Shown here in pieces: positions 7,715 to 14,746 of a stretch of DNA of 48,560 nucleotides; within the stretch, counting starts at the first letter, position 1; each line of letters starts with the position of its first letter. Origin of the DNA: a virus. Below the pieces are notes generated by a model. It had not been told where the DNA came from, did no database searches, and saw nothing but the letters and a program-made list of their open reading frames with translations. The DNA lies in the IMG/VR virus record IMGVR_UViG_3300020418_000011, positions 1-48,560 of that record; one strand, given 5' to 3'. Position numbers and translations under genes: made by a program.

Positions 7715-8163
7715 GGTATATACCTCGTCTTTCCTTTTGCATCTTTATAAGCTTTTAAAAACTGTTTGCGACAATTGTCCGTGTATGAAACATGAACCCA
7801 GCCACTTTGTGGATCTGATGGTTTGTAAAACTCAAGAATTAATTGATCATATTTAATATTATTATTTATCCAACTTGCAAGAATTTTATTATCTAAACCA
7901 AATATTTCAATATCTGCTGCTTCACCTTTACAATGTTGAGATTTACTTGAAGAACCTATAGCCTCACTCAGACGAGCTGACCTAAATCCTGATGATATAA
8001 ATACTGGCTTTTCAAATTTATTACGAATTGGCTGAAGAACATTTTCACAAAGTTTAGTCAAAGCTAAAACTTGCATTTGATTTGGTTTATTTTCAAAACC
8101 TAACCTTGTTGCTGTTTGTGACTTTGTTAGTTCTGCTAAAGAAAAGTTTTTTGTTAAATTCAT
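7705..8163 (-). CDS. Peptidase M15-type endolysin
   Basis: 152 residues, the normal length for a single-domain M15A (VanY/ Ply500-like) peptidase. It cuts the D-Ala or peptide-stem bonds of peptidoglycan in the periplasm at lysis. Visible zinc-site residues are His77 and Asp84 in SQHCKGEAADIE and His124 in GWVHVS, with the family Arg in SSGFRS (Arg61). The N-terminus FSLAELTKSQTATRLGFEN is the usual lead helix of this family. There is no signal peptide, so export would need a holin; a 3-TM holin-like gene lies at 15156-15524 and small membrane proteins lie directly upstream. Confidence 0.85.
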   Translation of the reverse strand: MNLTKNFSLAELTKSQTATRLGFENKPNQMQVLALTKLCENVLQPIRNKFEKPVFISSGFRSARLSEAIGSSSKSQHCKGEAADIEIFGLDNKILASWINNNIKYDQLILEFYKPSDPQSGWVHVSYTDNCRKQFLKAYKDAKGKTRYIPWQ

Positions 8164-8284
8164 ATAACTTATTGATTGGATAAGAAATTATTGTCCAAAC
8201 ACCCCATATTGAAAAAAAAAATATAAAACCTATGAATAAAATTAAGGTTATTAAAGCATCCAGGATATAAGTAGTAAACCACAT
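8093..8284 (-). CDS. Possible small membrane protein (holin/spanin-like)
   Basis: 63-codon frame with a long hydrophobic stretch (YILDALITLILFIGFIFFFS and onward to about residue 38) followed by a basic tail. It overlaps the 3' end of the 37-residue gene upstream by 34 bases and the lysin start by 71 bases, and has no clear ribosome binding site, so it could be an accidental frame in AT-rich DNA. The position between a small membrane protein and a lysin is where phages place holin or spanin genes, which keeps it worth listing. Low confidence. Confidence 0.4.
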   Translation of the reverse strand: MWFTTYILDALITLILFIGFIFFFSIWGVWTIISYPINKLYEFNKKLFFSRTNKVTNSNKVRF

Positions 8285-8364
8285 AACACAATCACTATAA
8301 GATCTTTATTAGTAACATACAAGTCTTTTATCATATCTTTGTAAATTTTGATTTTTTCTAACAT
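8251..8364 (-). CDS. Small single-span membrane protein (37 residues)
   Basis: Found by hand. ATG at 8364 with AAGGAG six bases upstream; an ATG at 8370 is too close to that site. The product starts MLEKIKIYKDMIKDLYVTNK and ends with the membrane segment DLIVIVLCGLLLISWML. The soluble part is basic, so the N-terminus is probably inside. It lies just upstream of the lysin and overlaps the end of the 8358-8675 gene by 7 bases. A lysis accessory (pinholin or regulator) is possible but nothing in the sequence proves it. Confidence 0.62.
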   Translation of the reverse strand: MLEKIKIYKDMIKDLYVTNKDLIVIVLCGLLLISWML

Positions 8365-8675
8365 TTCCATCTCCTTCTTGCCTGACAAATTCTTTTGTTT
8401 GGCGTTTTTTTACAATTAATATTATGCATTTTAGCCTGTCCTGCACTTCGTGCACAAAAAGACTTTCTGCGTTTAGCATCTTTACTGCCTTTTTTTACTT
8501 TACCAGTAACAGCCGTTTGTAGCTTTGAACCAGGATTTTTACGCCTGTAAGCTCTGACACCAGCTTCAGTCATTCCCGCACCAGATTTTGTTGGTCTAAA
8601 ATTTTTTTTATTGCGAGAAGGCATGCCTCCCTCTTTTAGACCAAACAAATCCAAGTCTTCGTAATAACTATCCAT
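8358..8675 (-). CDS. Small basic protein, DUF6321-like
   Basis: 105 residues. After MDSYYEDLDLFGLKEGGM the body contains GAGMTEAGVRAYRRKNPGSK LQTAV, then KRRKSFCARSAGQ and a final RRRWKC. This combination (G-x-T-xx-G-xx-xYRR-xNPGSxLQ ... RRKSFCARSxG ... RxWKC) is the signature I associate with DUF6321-type proteins of cyanophages and algal viruses. Four Cys and many Arg/Lys suggest a small metal- or nucleic-acid-binding protein. The family name is from memory and should be checked. It overlaps the upstream virion gene by 8 bases. Confidence 0.6.
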   Translation of the reverse strand: MDSYYEDLDLFGLKEGGMPSRNKKNFRPTKSGAGMTEAGVRAYRRKNPGSKLQTAVTGKVKKGSKDAKRRKSFCARSAGQAKMHNINCKKTPNKRICQARRRWKC

Positions 8676-8976
8676 TATCGGTGTCGGCAGTTATTGGTGT
8701 AACAAAAACAGTCACAGAGGTTACATTTGAAATTGTCAAATGCATGTCTGTTTTGAACAAAATACCATCTAAAGGTATGTCCACTTGATATTGATCAGCA
8801 GCACTACTAGCTGGAGTTGTGATTACAAGTTTTTGTGTACCACTTGCTCCTCCATCTTTAAACGTTAGAGTTCCTGCACTTGCATGACCAACATAGTAAA
8901 TGGACAATAATCTAGTTCTACCAGACTGAATTGTGCCTGTCGATGTTAATGTTTTTGCACCTACATCAGAGTTCAT
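8668..8976 (-). CDS. Small beta-rich virion protein
   Basis: 102 residues, Thr/Ser/Val/Gly rich with alternating strands (GTIQSGRTRLLSIYYVGHAS, TLTFKDGGASGTQKLVITTP, QVDIPLDGILFKTDMHLTIS). This is the profile of small capsid-surface or tail-tip beta-sandwich proteins of marine podoviruses. No charged catalytic cluster or signal peptide is present. It follows the 239-residue beta protein with a 9-base gap and shares its operon. A virion role is inferred from composition and neighbours only. Confidence 0.58.
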   Translation of the reverse strand: MNSDVGAKTLTSTGTIQSGRTRLLSIYYVGHASAGTLTFKDGGASGTQKLVITTPASSAADQYQVDIPLDGILFKTDMHLTISNVTSVTVFVTPITADTDNG

Positions 8977-8985
8977 GATTTACTC

Positions 8986-9705
8986 CTATCTGTCTGACGC
9001 AGCAAACATATAATCAATTGACGTAACTTTAGTGCCAGTAGCGTTACCTGATAAAGACATTGCTGCTATCGTTAAAATTTCATCACTTGGAATATTATCT
9101 GTGTGTGTTGCAACTAATTTTCTGTTTACAAAAAAATCAACTTTACCTGTGCTTTGACAACGAATACTTAATGTAACATCTGTATCGTTTTCCATGTCAA
9201 TGCCAGAATCTGTTGATGTTTCTGTACCATCCTTTTCTGTTTTACAAAGAATTGATGCATCACCATCGTCTTTTTGAAATACAATTCTGTCCGTTGCTGT
9301 AAGCATAGCTTCAGGATTGGTTGCAAAATTAATAGTAAAACCAAAACATAGATCGGTGTCAGTTACATCAGATGTTCTAACTTTAGTTTCAAACCAAAGA
9401 TCTTTGTTAGCTTGTACTTGAAAGATTTCATTTTTCTGAATCGAAGCACCATCGTTATCTGTAGTTGCTGTTGAATTAAGATTGACTAAACCATTAAGTT
9501 GGTCTGCTGCAATAGCTACAGATGCACCTGAGTCTTTTACGACAGTCCATCTGTGACCTGTATTAGAATCAAATCCAATTCTATCAAAGTCATCGAAATA
9601 AACTACATAATCTGGGTTTTTATCAATCGGTAAGTTTTCAAACCATTTCTTTTCGTTATTTTTTCCTGCGAAAAGAATAGGTCCTGTAAAATGTACTCCT
9701 GCCAT
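8986..9705 (-). CDS. Beta-sandwich virion protein
   Basis: 239 residues. It opens MAGVHFTGPILFAGKNNEKK WF and continues into a jelly-roll-like run with DYVVYFDDFDRIGF, GHRWTVVKDSGASVAIAAD, LWFETKVRTSDVTDTDLCFG and KVDFFVNRKLVATHTDNIPS. The DDFD-x-ending lead, the 'wfEtKv' strand and the 'V-x-FFVN-x-K' strand resemble concanavalin-like structural proteins of marine phages. It is first in the minus-strand tail/lysis operon that follows the divergent regulatory gap, with AGGAGAAAAA in front of its ATG. It may be a decoration or surface protein. Confidence 0.65.
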   Translation of the reverse strand: MAGVHFTGPILFAGKNNEKKWFENLPIDKNPDYVVYFDDFDRIGFDSNTGHRWTVVKDSGASVAIAADQLNGLVNLNSTATTDNDGASIQKNEIFQVQANKDLWFETKVRTSDVTDTDLCFGFTINFATNPEAMLTATDRIVFQKDDGDASILCKTEKDGTETSTDSGIDMENDTDVTLSIRCQSTGKVDFFVNRKLVATHTDNIPSDEILTIAAMSLSGNATGTKVTSIDYMFAASDR

Positions 9706-9722
9706 TTTTTCTCCTAGTTAAA

Positions 9723-9764
9723 AGATATAGTCCTCTAGGGTGTCTGCCAAGCCAGTCTATATCT
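9723..9764 (-). promoter_or_regulatory. Palindromic 5' leader of the tail/lysis operon
   Basis: Perfect 8-bp arms AGATATAG (9723-9730) and CTATATCT (9757-9764) enclose 26 bases which themselves contain two short pairings (CTG...CAG and CCT...AGG). Transcribed from the minus strand this would give a small three-way-junction-like structure about 20-60 bases upstream of the ATG at 9705. It could be an operator or a structured leader that affects mRNA stability. No clear sigma-70 promoter was found on the minus strand here. Confidence 0.35.
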
Positions 9765-9823
9765 AGTTTATATTGTCTTGGTTATTTAATTGTACTCTTA
9801 ATAAAAAAAAAGTAAATATTGTG

Positions 9824-9851
9824 TTGACATCACATCTAAAATATGTATAAA
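9824..9851 (+). promoter_or_regulatory. Sigma-70 promoter with ATCACAT operator half-site
   Basis: TTGACA at 9824-9829, a 16-bp spacer and TATAAA at 9846-9851, about 23 bases before the start of the 9875 gene, whose ribosome binding site is AAGGAG. The spacer begins inside ATCACATCTAAAATATGT (from 9829), which matches the palindromic operator in the 22349-22376 promoter. Control by a shared repressor is inferred. Confidence 0.65.
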
Positions 9852-9874
9852 TAAGATAATAAGGAGAAAAAAAT

Positions 9875-10519
9875 ATGGAGAAAACAAAATATTACATTAG
9901 CACAGGTGATCAAACAAAGATGTTTACACTTTGCTATGATGCATTTGTTTGGAGTAGCCACTCAAAAACAATGGTAGAGAAAACTTTTTATATTAGAAAT
10001 TTGTCAACTGATTGGGAAACAGCAGTAGCTAATGCAAAGTCTTGGATTGGTGAAGATGGTGTTCTTATGAATGAAGATAAAGCATTTGACCTTAACAAGA
10101 TTATCAGAAATGGTAGAATTTGGAAACGACCAACTATGATAGAATGTTATCAAGATAATGATGAGTGGTTGCCAAAAAAATCTTGGTTTAAGCCAAGTGT
10201 AACTTTTCCATCAAAATTTATTGGTGAAGTTGGTGAAGAAATTATAGTTGATTTAACTTTTGATGATCTTTTTGGTTTTGATACACAGTTTGGTTTTTGT
10301 GTGTTAAGAAAGTTTAAAGATGATAATGGTAACATTTTCACAACAACATCTAATAACAAATTATTTAATGACTTAGAAATTGGCGATATTGTATGTATGA
10401 AAGTAAAAGTAAAACAACATAAAGAATACAGAGGTGAAAATCAAACAGTTTTCAGCTACCCAAATGAGTTGTGGAGAAAAAAAATTAATTACAAACTAAG
10501 GAGAAAAAAATGGAAATAG
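9875..10519 (+). CDS. Unknown plus-strand protein, early-type
   Basis: 214 residues. The first ~90 include YYISTGDQTKMFTLCYDAF and NLSTDWETAVANAKSWIGED. The C-terminal ~70 have GFCVLRKFKDDNGNIFTTTS and IGDIVCMKVKVKQHKEYRGE NQTVFS, a strand pattern ending in 'VK-x-H-x-x-YRGxNQT' that looks like an OB-type beta barrel seen in several phage hypothetical proteins. It stands alone on the plus strand behind its own promoter with the regulon operator, followed by two small genes. This suggests early expression, opposite to the surrounding late structural operons. Function is not recognised. Confidence 0.6.
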   Translation: MEKTKYYISTGDQTKMFTLCYDAFVWSSHSKTMVEKTFYIRNLSTDWETAVANAKSWIGEDGVLMNEDKAFDLNKIIRNGRIWKRPTMIECYQDNDEWLPKKSWFKPSVTFPSKFIGEVGEEIIVDLTFDDLFGFDTQFGFCVLRKFKDDNGNIFTTTSNNKLFNDLEIGDIVCMKVKVKQHKEYRGENQTVFSYPNELWRKKINYKLRRKKWK

Positions 10520-10578
10520 TCTTAATTTATATGATCTTAGGTTTAGCTGTTTATTTTTGGGAGGGTAAACAAAAATGA
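10510..10578 (+). CDS. 22-residue membrane peptide
   Basis: Found by hand. ATG at 10510 with AGGAG about 6 bases upstream, inside the last codons of the previous gene; it ends with an ATGA overlap onto the next start (10575). The product is MEIVLIYMILGLAVYFWEGK plus two residues, i.e. one hydrophobic span and a short charged tail. The good ribosome binding site and double overlap argue for a real gene. Small membrane peptides of this kind in phage early operons can act on host membrane proteins, but no role can be assigned. Confidence 0.6.
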   Translation: MEIVLIYMILGLAVYFWEGKQK

Positions 10579-10814
10579 CAAAAAAATATATTCACATAAA
10601 TCAACATAAAATAAGAAGTAATTTAAAAAATAATTTAAATGAACCTGTAATAACAGTTAAAACAAGTAAACAAAATATCTACGGACACGAAGTAACTATT
10701 CTCGGTGAATCAAAAGTATTATATGGAGGGAATAACAAACCAATATTAAGTTGTGGAGCTAGAGTAGTTATAGAAACACATAGCGATGTTTTAGTAGATG
10801 GAAAAAAAATTTAA
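10575..10814 (+). CDS. Small conserved phage protein
   Basis: 79 residues. KYIHINQHKIRSNLKNNLNE PVITVKTSKQNIYGHEVTI with SKVLYGGNNKPILSCGARVVIE is a pattern that I recognise as conserved in many phages ('HVNQHxIxxN...PVITVK...YxHxVxIxGPSxVVY...PLSCGARVWIET'). It is predicted all-beta. No catalytic residues are known. It is last in the three-gene plus-strand operon and is followed within 8 bases by the bidirectional terminator. A small DNA- or protein-binding early factor is possible. Confidence 0.65.
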   Translation: MTKKYIHINQHKIRSNLKNNLNEPVITVKTSKQNIYGHEVTILGESKVLYGGNNKPILSCGARVVIETHSDVLVDGKKI

Positions 10815-10821
10815 TTAAAAC

Positions 10822-10850
10822 AAAAAAGGGGACTTTCGTCCCCTTTTTTT
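10822..10850. terminator. Bidirectional rho-independent terminator
   Basis: A GGGGAC/GTCCCC stem with a TTTC tetraloop, flanked by an A6 run on the left and a T7-T8 run on the right, so it ends transcripts from either side. It lies between the converging plus-strand operon (last gene stops at 10814) and the minus-strand capsid operon (MCP stops at 10869). It is the clearest terminator in the window. Confidence 0.9.
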
Positions 10851-10868
10851 TACGAAGAAAAAAAAAAT

Positions 10869-11780
10869 TTAAGCTGCACCAGGTGAGCCAAAAATTCCTC
10901 TTGGATCAGAGAATCCAAAAGAGTATCTCTCTCTCGCCTTAAACCTAACATTACCAGTATCAAAGTCTCCTTCAATAGCAGTTTTGATAGGACTTCTAAC
11001 GAATTGTTTCATTCCGTTAGGTGCATCCGTCATAATAAAGAAAGCATCAGTATCTGTCAAATAATGATTTACTCTATAGCCTTGTGGCATCATGCCCATA
11101 GAAGCCATAGCGTTAATGTCATTATCAGCAGTGCCAACTCTCTGAGGTGATCTTAAAATTCTTTCAGCAGTAAACTGAAGTTCTTTTGGAATAATCAGTT
11201 TAACACCCTGCATCGCAATTTTTAGACCTCTCTCATCAACAAATGCAGCAATGTCAATTAGAGATTGCTCCAATGAAGTTTCTGATAAATCTGCCGCAGT
11301 CGATAATTCGTTTGCGAATGTACCACCGCTTGCAAGTGGATGATCAGTAGCACAAAGCTCTTTACCATCTCCACCAGCAAAACTAGAATTAAACGCATTG
11401 TTTAATACATTTGCGGCTTTCACTTGTTTAGTATTAGCCATGGAACGTGCCAAAGCTCTTGTGTATCTAGCAGCTAATCTATCATATAAATTATCTTCAA
11501 TTGCTTCTTCAGTAATAGCAAACGCCATAGCGATTGTTTCGTGAGTGTATCTTGCAGTAAAAGATTCTGTAGCTTGATCAAAAGTAACCGCACTACCTTC
11601 TTCTTTTACTGGAGCACTACCGAAACCACTAAGCATTACTTCTTCTTCAAAAGCTCTGTCAGATGCTTCAGATGTAAAGATTTCTGCGTGTTCGTTTTCA
11701 TAACGATTATATTCTAAGCCAAAGAGAGCATTTAAACCAGGCTCTAGCTCTTTGACCAATTGTGATCTTGAAATAGCCAT
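10869..11780 (-). CDS. Major capsid protein (HK97-type fold, Mu gpT-like)
   Basis: 303 residues. It begins MAISRSQLVKELEPGLNALF GLEYNRYENEH, a helix typical of Mu gpT/HK97-like capsid proteins, then shows the E-loop and A-domain style run (EEEVMLSGFGSAPVKEEGSA, FTARYTHETIAMAFAITEEA). The central helices LYDRLAARYTRALARSMANT and QVKAANVLNNAFNSSF and the C-terminal KARERYSFGFSDPRGIFGS P fit the same family. It is preceded by a decoration-like gene, a scaffold-like gene and GroES, the standard head-assembly order. Its ribosome binding site is GGGAGATAAAATATG. Its end coincides with the bidirectional terminator, as expected for a highly expressed late gene. Confidence 0.88.
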   Translation of the reverse strand: MAISRSQLVKELEPGLNALFGLEYNRYENEHAEIFTSEASDRAFEEEVMLSGFGSAPVKEEGSAVTFDQATESFTARYTHETIAMAFAITEEAIEDNLYDRLAARYTRALARSMANTKQVKAANVLNNAFNSSFAGGDGKELCATDHPLASGGTFANELSTAADLSETSLEQSLIDIAAFVDERGLKIAMQGVKLIIPKELQFTAERILRSPQRVGTADNDINAMASMGMMPQGYRVNHYLTDTDAFFIMTDAPNGMKQFVRSPIKTAIEGDFDTGNVRFKARERYSFGFSDPRGIFGSPGAA

Positions 11781-11792
11781 ATTTTATCTCCC

Positions 11793-12392
11793 TTATACCC
11801 CTGTATCCGCAGCCGAAGCTGGTGGATTCAGAAAATGGTTTTGAATACGGACAATAACATTTGTATTAGCAGATGTTGTGTCCTCATTGTTAACGTCTTG
11901 GCTTATATCTACTGCTTGCAATGGAATTGCATTAGTAGAATCCGCAGTGCTTGTATCAAGTTGCACTTTAGATATGCCAGTTGCTGTGTTTCCTGTTACG
12001 TTTGTAGTTTTATAACCAATAAACAGACCTGCTCTTGTCATAGCTTCGTCTGAATCGACTAAAAACAACGTATTAGGATCATCGATTACATTTGCAACAA
12101 TATCACTAGCATTAACAGAGCCAGGATAAAAGTTACTAAATGTTGGTTTCTTCGTGGTTGGATCAGTGTAAAATACACCATTGAAAACACCAATTGGTTT
12201 AACAGCTCCACTACTAGCAGTTACGTCATATCTTTCAATATTCCCTGCTGCTACTGGAACCACCAAGTCACCTTGGAAAATAGCTGTTCCGTAATTGGCT
12301 GCAATAGTATACCTATTCTGAGCATTATTCCACGGAGCACCATTTAGCGATTTATAAGGTCTTAGACCAAACTTTTCACTTTGATTTGCCAT
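11793..12392 (-). CDS. Head decoration/capsid-associated protein
   Basis: 199 residues. It opens MANQSEKFGLRPYKSLNGAP WNN and has RYTIAANYGTAIFQGDLVVP (positions about 27-46), a pattern recurrent in marine phage genomes directly upstream of the capsid gene. The remainder is beta-rich with IERYDVTASSGAVKPIGVFN and ends NPPASAADTGV. By position and beta composition it is most likely a head decoration or stabilisation protein. No protease motif (no catalytic Ser/His pair of the prohead protease type) is visible. Strong AAGGAGATATTTTATG start. Confidence 0.7.
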   Translation of the reverse strand: MANQSEKFGLRPYKSLNGAPWNNAQNRYTIAANYGTAIFQGDLVVPVAAGNIERYDVTASSGAVKPIGVFNGVFYTDPTTKKPTFSNFYPGSVNASDIVANVIDDPNTLFLVDSDEAMTRAGLFIGYKTTNVTGNTATGISKVQLDTSTADSTNAIPLQAVDISQDVNNEDTTSANTNVIVRIQNHFLNPPASAADTGV

Positions 12393-12445
12393 AAAATATC
12401 TCCTTTAAAGGCATTAATATTACAGCGATGGCTTTAATCAAAAAA

Positions 12446-12916
12446 CTATGATTTACGACCACCACCAAAAGTTACACGAGATTGTCTATTAACATTAATA
12501 GGCATCTCTGGTCGTTGTTCCCTTAAAATATCGTTGTCAACGGCTTTTATTTGATCAGCAGTAATATTTTTAAAATACTGCTTGCGTTGTTCGACTATTT
12601 CTTCAGGTATTCTTGCCAACACAAGACCACCAACCCCAATTAACCCCTGATACTGTCCCTTACGGATTACTGGATAATCATGATCACCAAGTTTATTTTT
12701 AATTTCTTCAGCTCTCACAAATTCCCATCCTTCTCTGAGTTTTTTAGATACATTACCCGTATCTTCTTGACCCATGAATTCAGTTCTTATCCATCTATGT
12801 ACAAATCCTTTAGGTGCAGGAGGTGCATCTAGACTTGATGGAGGAGTCCAAGGTTTGTTTCTAACGCTTTTTGTTTCACTTGAACTGCGTGAGGTTCTTT
12901 CTGTAGTTTCATTCAT
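12446..12916 (-). CDS. Conserved head-region protein
   Basis: 156 residues. The core PPAPKGFVHRWIRTEFMGQE DTGNVSKKLREGWEFVRAEE with DHDYPVIRKGQYQGLIGVGG LVLARIPEEIVEQRKQYF is a well-ordered conserved block that I know from uncultured marine phages, always between scaffold and capsid genes. The final residues are basic and Gly rich. The Gly-rich 'GLIGVGGLVLARIPEE' looks like a strand-turn-helix. Function is unassigned; a capsid assembly or portal-vertex cofactor is suggested only by location. Good AGGAG site upstream. Confidence 0.62.
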   Translation of the reverse strand: MNETTERTSRSSSETKSVRNKPWTPPSSLDAPPAPKGFVHRWIRTEFMGQEDTGNVSKKLREGWEFVRAEEIKNKLGDHDYPVIRKGQYQGLIGVGGLVLARIPEEIVEQRKQYFKNITADQIKAVDNDILREQRPEMPINVNRQSRVTFGGGRKS

Positions 12917-12920
12917 AATT

Positions 12921-13880
12921 TTACTCCTTCACGAATTTTGCGTATTCTTCTAGTGGCACTCCTAATTTTTTGGCTATAGCCACCTGTGATCGAGTGAGTG
13001 TCACAGTTTTGCGACCTAACTGTTTTCTTCCAGCAGAAGCAACAGTTTGAATCGGTTTGTTATCATTCATAAACTTTTGAGGAAAATAACCCCTCATTAG
13101 TTTATCTACTTCATTGTAATACTCATCAGACTCGAGGTCAAACCCTTGTTCTACTAAATCTTGATGAATACCAAATGCTGCATTTGTCATTGCTTTATCC
13201 TGACCAAACCAAGTGTTTTTTGCTGCCCACGCTTTTGCTTTAGGACTAGCTTGTGGTTTCTCAATTGGTTTTTGTTCAGGTTGTTGTGTTTTTTGCTCAA
13301 CAGCTTGATCTTTTTTTACTTGTTCTTCTTGTTTTCTTTGTTCTTGTAGTATTCTTGCTTTTTCTTTTTCAACAGACAATTGAGTCAATTTATCGTTTGC
13401 TTCCATAATTGCTTTCGCATCATTAGCCTCGATAGCGACTTGTAAATTGTGTTTTACTTGTTCTCTTTGAGCATCGATCCTAGCATCAAATTCTTTTGCG
13501 TAATTATCATCAATTACAGATGACCTTTTTTCGGAATCAGAATATTTTTTTTGTAAACCTTTAGCATAATCTAAAGCAGCTTTCTCTCTTCTTTCAGCCT
13601 CTCTAAATTTGCGTGTAAGTTGATCAATTCTTTTTTGAACGTTCTCAGTAACTTGATTAAGATTTTCTTGCTCAGGTTTTTCTTCCGTGTTTGTTTCTTT
13701 ATTGGTTTCTTCTTCTTTATCGATTACTTTTGTTTTAGTGCTTGCTTTTATGGGATCACTATACCCTAAATCAACCTCACCTATTTCAGGTTTGGTATCT
13801 ATTTTTTCTTTTTCTTCGACAGCAATGTCCGTTTCCTTAACGTCATCTGTGTCAAGTTCAACTTTATTGGTTTCAGTCAT
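12921..13880 (-). CDS. Probable capsid scaffolding protein
   Basis: 319 residues, very rich in Glu, Lys, Asp and Gln. The N-terminal third is acidic (TDDVKETDIAVEEKEKIDTK), the centre is a long predicted coiled coil (VQKRIDQLTRKFREAERREK to about residue 200), and the C-terminus has a small conserved unit LTRSQVAIAKKLGVPLEEYA KFVKE. Charge-rich coiled coil just upstream of the capsid genes is the standard profile of podovirus scaffolds, with the C-terminal unit as the likely capsid-binding end. It would act inside the prohead and leave before DNA packaging. Sequence of scaffolds diverges quickly, so context carries the call. Confidence 0.75.
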   Translation of the reverse strand: MTETNKVELDTDDVKETDIAVEEKEKIDTKPEIGEVDLGYSDPIKASTKTKVIDKEEETNKETNTEEKPEQENLNQVTENVQKRIDQLTRKFREAERREKAALDYAKGLQKKYSDSEKRSSVIDDNYAKEFDARIDAQREQVKHNLQVAIEANDAKAIMEANDKLTQLSVEKEKARILQEQRKQEEQVKKDQAVEQKTQQPEQKPIEKPQASPKAKAWAAKNTWFGQDKAMTNAAFGIHQDLVEQGFDLESDEYYNEVDKLMRGYFPQKFMNDNKPIQTVASAGRKQLGRKTVTLTRSQVAIAKKLGVPLEEYAKFVKE

Positions 13881-13888
13881 AATTACTC

Positions 13889-14320
13889 CTAGAATAATGC
13901 GAGGATGTCCTCGGGTTTATTAATAGTTCCAATGATTTCATCATCGTTCAAAATACGATGTTCACCATATTTTGTTTTAAATCGAGCTCCAGTATATCGT
14001 CCATAAACAACAAACTGTCCCTCTTTACACCATGGTCCTGTAGGAAATTTATTTTTATCCTTGTAACAAAGATCTCCCATCTTTACAACAAAACCTACAA
14101 CAGTGGTAAGTTGTTGTGTTTCAAGTGTCTTCTCTGTTAAATAAAGACCACCTTTAGTTTTTTCTTTTGGTTGATAAGGTCTAACTAAAAGTCTATAGCC
14201 TACTGGTTTGGGTAATACTTTAAGATATTGTTCCACTTCTTTTGCACCTTTTGGAACTAAAGGTTCTTCCTCATCATTCGATGGAATGACAAGTTTTTTT
14301 TCAGGTTTGATCAATGTCAT
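13889..14320 (-). CDS. GroES-like co-chaperonin
   Basis: 143 residues. A Cpn10 core runs from about 36 to 134: LPKPVGYRLLVRPYQPKEKT (first beta strand into the mobile loop), KGGLYLTEKTLETQQLTTVV (mobile loop and following strand), GFVVKMGDLCYKDKNKFPTG, WCKEGQFVVYGRYTGARFK and HRILNDDEIIGTI. A 35-residue N-terminal extension distinguishes it from bacterial GroES. It would cap the host GroEL ring and help fold virion proteins, as T4 gp31 does for its capsid protein. Its position just before scaffold and capsid genes supports that. The upstream 68-residue gene overlaps its start by 20 bases. Confidence 0.85.
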   Translation of the reverse strand: MTLIKPEKKLVIPSNDEEEPLVPKGAKEVEQYLKVLPKPVGYRLLVRPYQPKEKTKGGLYLTEKTLETQQLTTVVGFVVKMGDLCYKDKNKFPTGPWCKEGQFVVYGRYTGARFKTKYGEHRILNDDEIIGTINKPEDILALF

Positions 14321-14507
14321 CTACATCATCCTCTCTATTTTGCAGGTCTTTAAGATCCTGAAGCACAGCTTCTAGAGCTGCGAGCTTGCCTTTAGCATAA
14401 TGTAGATTATCCAGCTTGTCTATACCATAGCATATGTGGTCTTTAGTTTTACTTATTTCTTTCTTGATGTAATGTCGGATTGTTTGGATTGTTTCAATAT
14501 CAAGCAT
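14301..14507 (-). CDS. Small helical protein of unknown role
   Basis: 68 residues: TIQTIRHYIKKEISKTKDHI, then YGIDKLDNLHYAKGKLAALE AVLQDLKDL and an acidic C-terminus (REDDVDDIDQT). It is predicted to form two amphipathic helices and resembles the small conserved proteins (G-x-LxxLExxxxDI pattern) that accompany capsid operons in many phages. It overlaps GroES by 20 bases and the 40-residue basic gene upstream by 8 bases, so the string is translationally coupled. No function can be assigned. Confidence 0.6.
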   Translation of the reverse strand: MLDIETIQTIRHYIKKEISKTKDHICYGIDKLDNLHYAKGKLAALEAVLQDLKDLQNREDDVDDIDQT

Positions 14508-14622
14508 GTCTTAAATGTGATTTAGGTCCTAATTTTTTTCTGTGTCTCACACCAATTTTATTATACCTTCTTTTTGTTTTTTTTGTGAAGGTTATTATAT
14601 TTTTGTGAGTTTTCTTTGGCAT
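14500..14622 (-). CDS. Basic 40-residue peptide
   Basis: Found by hand. ATG at 14622, stop TGA at 14500-14502, overlapping the next gene by 8 bases. The product opens MPKKTHKNIITFTKKTKRRY and ends GVRHRKKLGPKSHLRHA; about 40% of residues are Lys, Arg or His. It overlaps the 3' end of the 61-residue gene in another frame by 62 bases, which lowers confidence, and has no strong ribosome binding site. The coherent basic composition without chance-like low complexity suggests a real small protein, probably nucleic-acid binding. Confidence 0.5.
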   Translation of the reverse strand: MPKKTHKNIITFTKKTKRRYNKIGVRHRKKLGPKSHLRHA

Positions 14623-14746
14623 ATTTTTCTACTAATACAGGATTTTTTACCACAGGTGATTTATATTCTCTAGTTCTTTTTTTTGGAAATTTAGCGGTAT
14701 CATATCTTTTATGGCGAATAAATATTCCCTTTTCCTCTCCAGTCAC
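14561..14746 (-). CDS. Small basic protein, GTG start
   Basis: 61 residues. The start is GTG at 14746, chosen because AGGAG lies six bases upstream. The sequence MTGEEKGIFIRHKRYDTAKF PKKRTREYKSPVVKNP is hydrophilic and basic and ends in a Lys/Asn tail. It overlaps the stop of the exported-protein gene by 38 bases and the basic peptide below by 62 bases. There is no recognisable domain. It is part of the string of tiny genes between holin and GroES. Confidence 0.55.
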   Translation of the reverse strand: MTGEEKGIFIRHKRYDTAKFPKKRTREYKSPVVKNPVLVEKYAKENSQKYNNLHKKNKKKV

